DNA of 46,657 nt from Candidatus Methylomirabilis sp. (lineage in GTDB: Bacteria > DYJV01), in the NCBI GenBank assembly GCA_020722945.1, contig DYJV01000011.1, forward strand, positions 1-46,657, in the 5' to 3' direction. Shown here in pieces: positions 42,974 to 46,657 of the stretch. Made by a program: the position numbers and the translations under genes. Positions within the stretch are counted from its first letter, which is position 1, and each line of letters opens with the position of its first letter. The notes beneath the pieces were generated by a model. The model did not search any database, was not told the DNA's origin, and saw nothing but the letters and a program-made list of their open reading frames with translations.

Positions 42974-44689
42974 ATGAAAAAACAATGGGTTTTACACAAT
43001 GAAGACAAACTACTACAAAAAAAAATATCAGAAAGACTTAAAATAAGTAATATCACTTCCCAAATATTGATTAATAGGGGATTTAAAGATATCGAAACAA
43101 TAGAAAAATTCATTAACACTACCCTTAGCAAGCTCTCCTTTCCACTTCTAATGAAAGATATCGAAAAAGCGTGTGACAGAATAGTATTTGCAATCAAAAA
43201 AAGCGAGAGGATACTCATTTATGGAGATTACGATGTTGATGGAGTAACCTCTGTAGCTCTCCTTATAAATTTTCTAAAACTAATCGGTTACTATAATTTC
43301 AGATACTATATACCAGAAAGACTCAATGAAGGATATGGACTCAATATAAATGCAATCAAAAATTTTAAAGATGACAATGTAAAACTGATAATCACTGTTG
43401 ATTGTGGTGTAAGTGATACAGAAAAAATAACATATGCAAAATCGATAGGGATTGACACCATAGTCACCGACCACCACGAGATATCCGATACTCTGCCCGA
43501 AGACGCCTTTGCACTAATAAATCCAAAACAGAAAGATTGTAACTTCCCATTTAAAGAGATGGCAGGTGTTGGAATAGCATTTTACCTTATTGCAGGCTTA
43601 AAAATGAAGCTCAAAGATACCAATTTCTCAAAAAATATCGAAAATTACGATCTCAAACAATTTTTATCATTTGTGGCATTAGGCACAGTTGCTGATATCT
43701 GCCCACTTCAAAATGAAAATAGAGTTTTTGTAAAATACGGTTTATCCGAACTTGAACACACTAATAATCCCGGTCTAAAAGCACTCAAACAGATCTGTAA
43801 TATTCGTGAAGGACAGCTCAGTTATTGGACAGTCGGCTACAGACTTGCTCCAAGAATAAATGCAATTGGAAGACTTGGAAAAGCAGATATTGCGGTTGAG
43901 CTTCTAACCACAAATGATTATTCGAATGCTCTCAAATTAGCCTCTCTTTTAGAGAGGACCAACTATGAACGCCAAAAAATAGAAGAGACTACCCTAAATA
44001 ACGCAATAAAAATGATAGAGAGCAGTAAATATTTTAACAACAAAAAGAGTATAGTTCTTTATTCAGACACATGGCATGAGGGTGTAATAGGGATAGTTGC
44101 CTCACGCCTCGTTGAGAAGTATAACAAGCCAGCAGTTTTGATAAGCTTCACCAATGAAATCGGGAAAGGTTCAGGTAGAAGCATAAAAGATTTTGATCTT
44201 TTTCAAAGTTTGAACCTCTGTTCAGAATATCTTATAGATTTTGGTGGTCACAAGTATGCTGCTGGACTCAGTATACACAAGAATCAACTCTCAAAATTTA
44301 TAGAAGCATTTGAATCAATTGCCTCTAAGATATCTATAAATAAAGATAACTACAAAAATTTATATATTGATAAGAAGATAGCTTTTTCAGAGCTTGATAC
44401 TGCTCTTATGGATGAGTTTTCCCTTCTCGAACCATTTGGCAATGCCAACAGCGAACCTATTCTTCTCTCTGAAGATGTTCTTGTTACATCTGTGAAAATT
44501 TTTGGCACAAATCATATCAAGCTTATCTTGGAGCAGTGTAACAAAAAATTTGAAGCTATTGCATTCAATCAGGTCAACAAAGATATTACTATGGGTGATT
44601 CTCTCCACGTCAGCTACTCCCCCTTTTCATACAAGGAGAACACCAAAGTCAATATCAAACTTAAAATAAAAGATTTAATAAAGATATAA
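42974..44689 (+). CDS. recJ: Single-stranded-DNA exonuclease RecJ
   Basis: This 571-residue 5'-3' exonuclease acts in recombination and mismatch repair. DHH-family motifs are intact: LIYGDYDVDGVTSVALL (about 83-99), VDCGVSD, VTDHHEISD, then GTVADICPL and the DHHA1 motif DFGGHKYAAGLS (about 423-434). I prefer ATG 42974 (MKKQWVLHNED, the usual family beginning); a TTG at 42938 would add 12 residues. Neither has a strong ribosome site. mutL follows after 2 bases, pairing two repair functions. Confidence 0.93.
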   Translation: MKKQWVLHNEDKLLQKKISERLKISNITSQILINRGFKDIETIEKFINTTLSKLSFPLLMKDIEKACDRIVFAIKKSERILIYGDYDVDGVTSVALLINFLKLIGYYNFRYYIPERLNEGYGLNINAIKNFKDDNVKLIITVDCGVSDTEKITYAKSIGIDTIVTDHHEISDTLPEDAFALINPKQKDCNFPFKEMAGVGIAFYLIAGLKMKLKDTNFSKNIENYDLKQFLSFVALGTVADICPLQNENRVFVKYGLSELEHTNNPGLKALKQICNIREGQLSYWTVGYRLAPRINAIGRLGKADIAVELLTTNDYSNALKLASLLERTNYERQKIEETTLNNAIKMIESSKYFNNKKSIVLYSDTWHEGVIGIVASRLVEKYNKPAVLISFTNEIGKGSGRSIKDFDLFQSLNLCSEYLIDFGGHKYAAGLSIHKNQLSKFIEAFESIASKISINKDNYKNLYIDKKIAFSELDTALMDEFSLLEPFGNANSEPILLSEDVLVTSVKIFGTNHIKLILEQCNKKFEAIAFNQVNKDITMGDSLHVSYSPFSYKENTKVNIKLKIKDLIKI

Positions 44690-44691
44690 CT

Positions 44692-46464
44692 ATGACCAAA
44701 AAGATAAAATTACTCTCTGAAAAACTTATAAACAAAATAGCTGCCGGAGAGGTAATTGAAAGGCCAGCATCTGTTTTAAAAGAGTTATTAGAAAACTCCA
44801 TTGATGCCAAAGCTACCTCAATCAAGATAGAGATAAAAGGTTCAGGGAAGAAGCTAATAAAAATTACCGACAATGGTGAAGGGTTATCAAAAGAGGATCT
44901 CCTCTTAGCATTTGAAAGACATGCAACAAGTAAAATATCTGACATTACTGACCTTAACAACATTACAACACTCGGTTTCAGAGGTGAAGCCCTTCCAAGT
45001 ATCGCATCAATAGCAAAAATTCGTGCAAAATCAAAAAATGAAGAGTCTAATATAGGCTTTGAAATCGTTATTGAAGGTGGTAGTATCAAAAATGTATTGG
45101 AGACTGCTGCTAATAGAGGATTTACCATAGAGGTAAAAGATATCTTCTTTAATGTCCCTGCAAGGAAGAAATTTCTCAAGAGTGACTCTGTAGAAACATT
45201 CGTAATAGAAACAATAATAAAAAAATTTGCTCTCTGCTACCCATCAATCGAAATAACCGTAAACCACAATATCAAAACAAAAGTTTACCCCAAAACCACA
45301 AATCTCCTAAAAAGGATCGAGCAGATATACCCCAAGAATATTACACAATCCCTTATACCCTTTGCCATAGAGGATGATTACTTCTCAGCAAACGGCTATA
45401 TATCACCACCAGATATAACATCATCAAGTAGCTACGATATAAATATATTTCTAAATGGGAGATTAATAAAAGATAAAACCATCTACTATGCATTAAAAGA
45501 TAGCCTAAAAGGTAAGATATTTGATAAAAGATACCCTTATCTCTTCCTTTTTATTAACATATCCCCTGACAAAGTTGATGTAAATGTTCACCCATCAAAA
45601 CTTGAAGTCCGATTTTCAGATGAAAAGAAAATCTACACATTAATAAAAAATACTTTTGACACCATCACAACAACCAGAGCAAACAACCACTCTGATATTT
45701 CAGACGAAGTAAAATCTACAGAAAACTTTGACAAAATTTCAAAAATAAAAAACTTTGTAAAATCATCATTCGAAAAATATAATATCATTGCAAAAGATAG
45801 GGGTATTGAAGAAATCGATAATGATGAATTCTCTCTTTTTGATACCAACACAACAGAAATTCTTCCAAAAAGTAATGACTCTTTTTATCTCAGCCTCGAT
45901 TTTGTAGGGACTTTTGCAGATACATTTATAATCTTAAAAAATAACGACTCTCTCTTTCTCCTTGATCAGCACGCCGCACACGAGAGAATTCAAATGGAAA
46001 AATTTAAAATAGTAGCAGCTCAAAATAATTTTACAAAAAAACTTTTAATCCCAGAGATACTTGATTTATCCGAACATCAAAAGAAAATTGTTGAAGAAAA
46101 TTTGAAAGATATCAATCTGCTCGGCTTTGAAATAGATAATCTCGATAATACAACATTAATAGTCAAAGGTATTCCAGCATCTCTTTCAGATTTTGAAATA
46201 AACGATATAATAGAAAACATTATCGAGGAGATAAAGATCAAAACATCGTCAACTACCGTAGAGGAGTTGAACAACAAACTAATTGCAAGACTTGCATGCA
46301 AATCTGCAGTAAAAGCAGGTGCAAAACTTGACGAAAATAGTGTAAAATATCTCCTTAAAGAGTTGGACAACACCCCAAACAACTCCACCTGCCCACATGG
46401 AAGACCAATACTAATCGAAATAACCAAAAACGAACTCTTCAGACGATTCAAACGCACTTTATGA
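44692..46464 (+). CDS. mutL: DNA mismatch repair protein MutL with endonuclease motif
   Basis: This 590-residue protein has a GHKL ATPase domain with NKIAAGEVIERPASVLKELLENS (13-35), DNGEGL (near 63) and TLGFRGEALPSI (near 96). The C-terminal dimerisation domain has DQHAAHERIQMEKF (about 425), the endonuclease metal motif found in MutL of organisms without MutH, plus ACKSAVKAG and CPHGRPI near the end. It should therefore nick DNA itself. It is co-transcribed with recJ. No mutS is in the window. Confidence 0.95.
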   Translation: MTKKIKLLSEKLINKIAAGEVIERPASVLKELLENSIDAKATSIKIEIKGSGKKLIKITDNGEGLSKEDLLLAFERHATSKISDITDLNNITTLGFRGEALPSIASIAKIRAKSKNEESNIGFEIVIEGGSIKNVLETAANRGFTIEVKDIFFNVPARKKFLKSDSVETFVIETIIKKFALCYPSIEITVNHNIKTKVYPKTTNLLKRIEQIYPKNITQSLIPFAIEDDYFSANGYISPPDITSSSSYDINIFLNGRLIKDKTIYYALKDSLKGKIFDKRYPYLFLFINISPDKVDVNVHPSKLEVRFSDEKKIYTLIKNTFDTITTTRANNHSDISDEVKSTENFDKISKIKNFVKSSFEKYNIIAKDRGIEEIDNDEFSLFDTNTTEILPKSNDSFYLSLDFVGTFADTFIILKNNDSLFLLDQHAAHERIQMEKFKIVAAQNNFTKKLLIPEILDLSEHQKKIVEENLKDINLLGFEIDNLDNTTLIVKGIPASLSDFEINDIIENIIEEIKIKTSSTTVEELNNKLIARLACKSAVKAGAKLDENSVKYLLKELDNTPNNSTCPHGRPILIEITKNELFRRFKRTL

Positions 46465-46657
46465 AAACTATTGACAGCAATAGTCTCTAAGTTAGTTACC
46501 CAAAAAAATTAGTATAACTAATTAAAATATCTTGATAAAGATACAAATATTGTAGAAAAACTTCCAGAAAAAGGTGATAAATCAATAAAAAATGGGAGTT
46601 TATCATTATAATTTAAGTTTTGAACTTGTAGTTGTTTTTTCCTTTTTCTTTTCCCTT
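46465..46657. other. Non-coding right edge with two inverted repeats
   Basis: ACTATTG-ACAG-CAATAGT (46467-46484) begins 3 bases after the mutL stop and could be a weak terminator or pause hairpin. TTAGTTA (46492-46498) and TAACTAA (46515-46521) form a second inverted pair. The final 45 bases, read on the minus strand, encode a lysine-rich tail ending in TAA at 46613, possibly the 3' end of a gene running off the edge; this is weak. Confidence 0.3.

Noticed and set aside
43681-43702. Sigma-54-like GGCACAGTTGC inside recJ
   Set aside because: The GG-to-GC spacing is seven bases, not ten, and it lies inside a coding region.
44661-45179. Minus-strand open frame of 172 codons opposite mutL
   Set aside because: It is antisense to the conserved GHKL domain of mutL, with no motif or ribosome site.
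46613-46657. Lysine-rich minus-strand C-terminal tail at the right edge
   Set aside because: Only about 14 codons are available before the window ends, in low-complexity A-rich sequence, so a gene cannot be supported.

Overview
The window is AT-rich bacterial chromosome with very dense coding on both strands, short intergenic gaps and many ATGA-type overlaps. The gene content points to a diderm, flagellated, anaerobically respiring bacterium. It has a lipoprotein BamD domain and an LptA-like domain, an L-ring protein with a sigma-54 promoter, a periplasmic molybdopterin sulfur-compound reductase, superoxide reductase plus ferritin under a PerR-type regulator, and cobalamin genes. My best guess for the lineage is Deferribacterota (a Calditerrivibrio/Deferribacter-like organism). 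That is an inference from gene style and composition, not a database result.

Layout. 0.1-2.4 kb (minus): pabC and pabB for p-aminobenzoate. 2.4-7.2 kb (minus): a psrABC-type molybdoenzyme operon with xerD abutting its end. 7.3-8.5 kb (minus): cobH and def. 8.5-9.7 kb: an AT-rich gap of about 470 bp, then a family-3 solute-binding protein whose only well-placed start is AUA. 9.9-12.8 kb (plus): a GT2 glycosyltransferase, gltX and rsmG. 12.8-20.0 kb (minus): hup, tRNA-Val, tRNA-Asp, cobD, gyrA, gpsA, hisI, fmt and a DUF116 gene. 20.2-22.3 kb: a CheX-like protein and a degenerate-receiver scaffold protein. 22.4-30.4 kb (plus): motility and envelope genes (flgH, an LPP20/FlgP-like lipoprotein, a LysM-M23 peptidase, STAS, FapA/DUF342, motA, motB) interleaved with DNA repair genes (nth, ogt, nfo) and a thioesterase. 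30.5-31.8 kb (minus): fliI. 32.0-36.1 kb (plus): TonB receptor, iron-complex-type binding protein and methyltransferase, ending at a perfect 13-bp bidirectional terminator. 36.2-37.5 kb (minus): perR, superoxide reductase, ferritin. 37.6-40.2 kb (minus): a BamD-LptA fusion followed by moeA. 40.4-42.8 kb (minus): DUF3786, a GGDEF protein with an altered signature, a small unknown gene and a nitroreductase. 42.9-46.5 kb (plus): recJ and mutL.

How the parts fit. MoeA would help build the molybdenum cofactor used by the PsrA-like enzyme. PerR, superoxide reductase and ferritin form a compact oxygen/iron protection unit facing the TonB uptake unit across a shared terminator. The flagellar genes are split into small groups rather than one large operon.

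The most notable observation is the single polypeptide joining an N-terminal lipoprotein BamD to a C-terminal LptA/OstA-like domain. It would physically link beta-barrel assembly to lipopolysaccharide transport. Secondary points of interest are the AUA-start binding protein, the cysteine-rich MotB N-terminus, the TonB receptor/binding protein/methyltransferase module with palindromic operator candidates, and a LysM-M23 hydrolase with no signal peptide beside flagellar genes.
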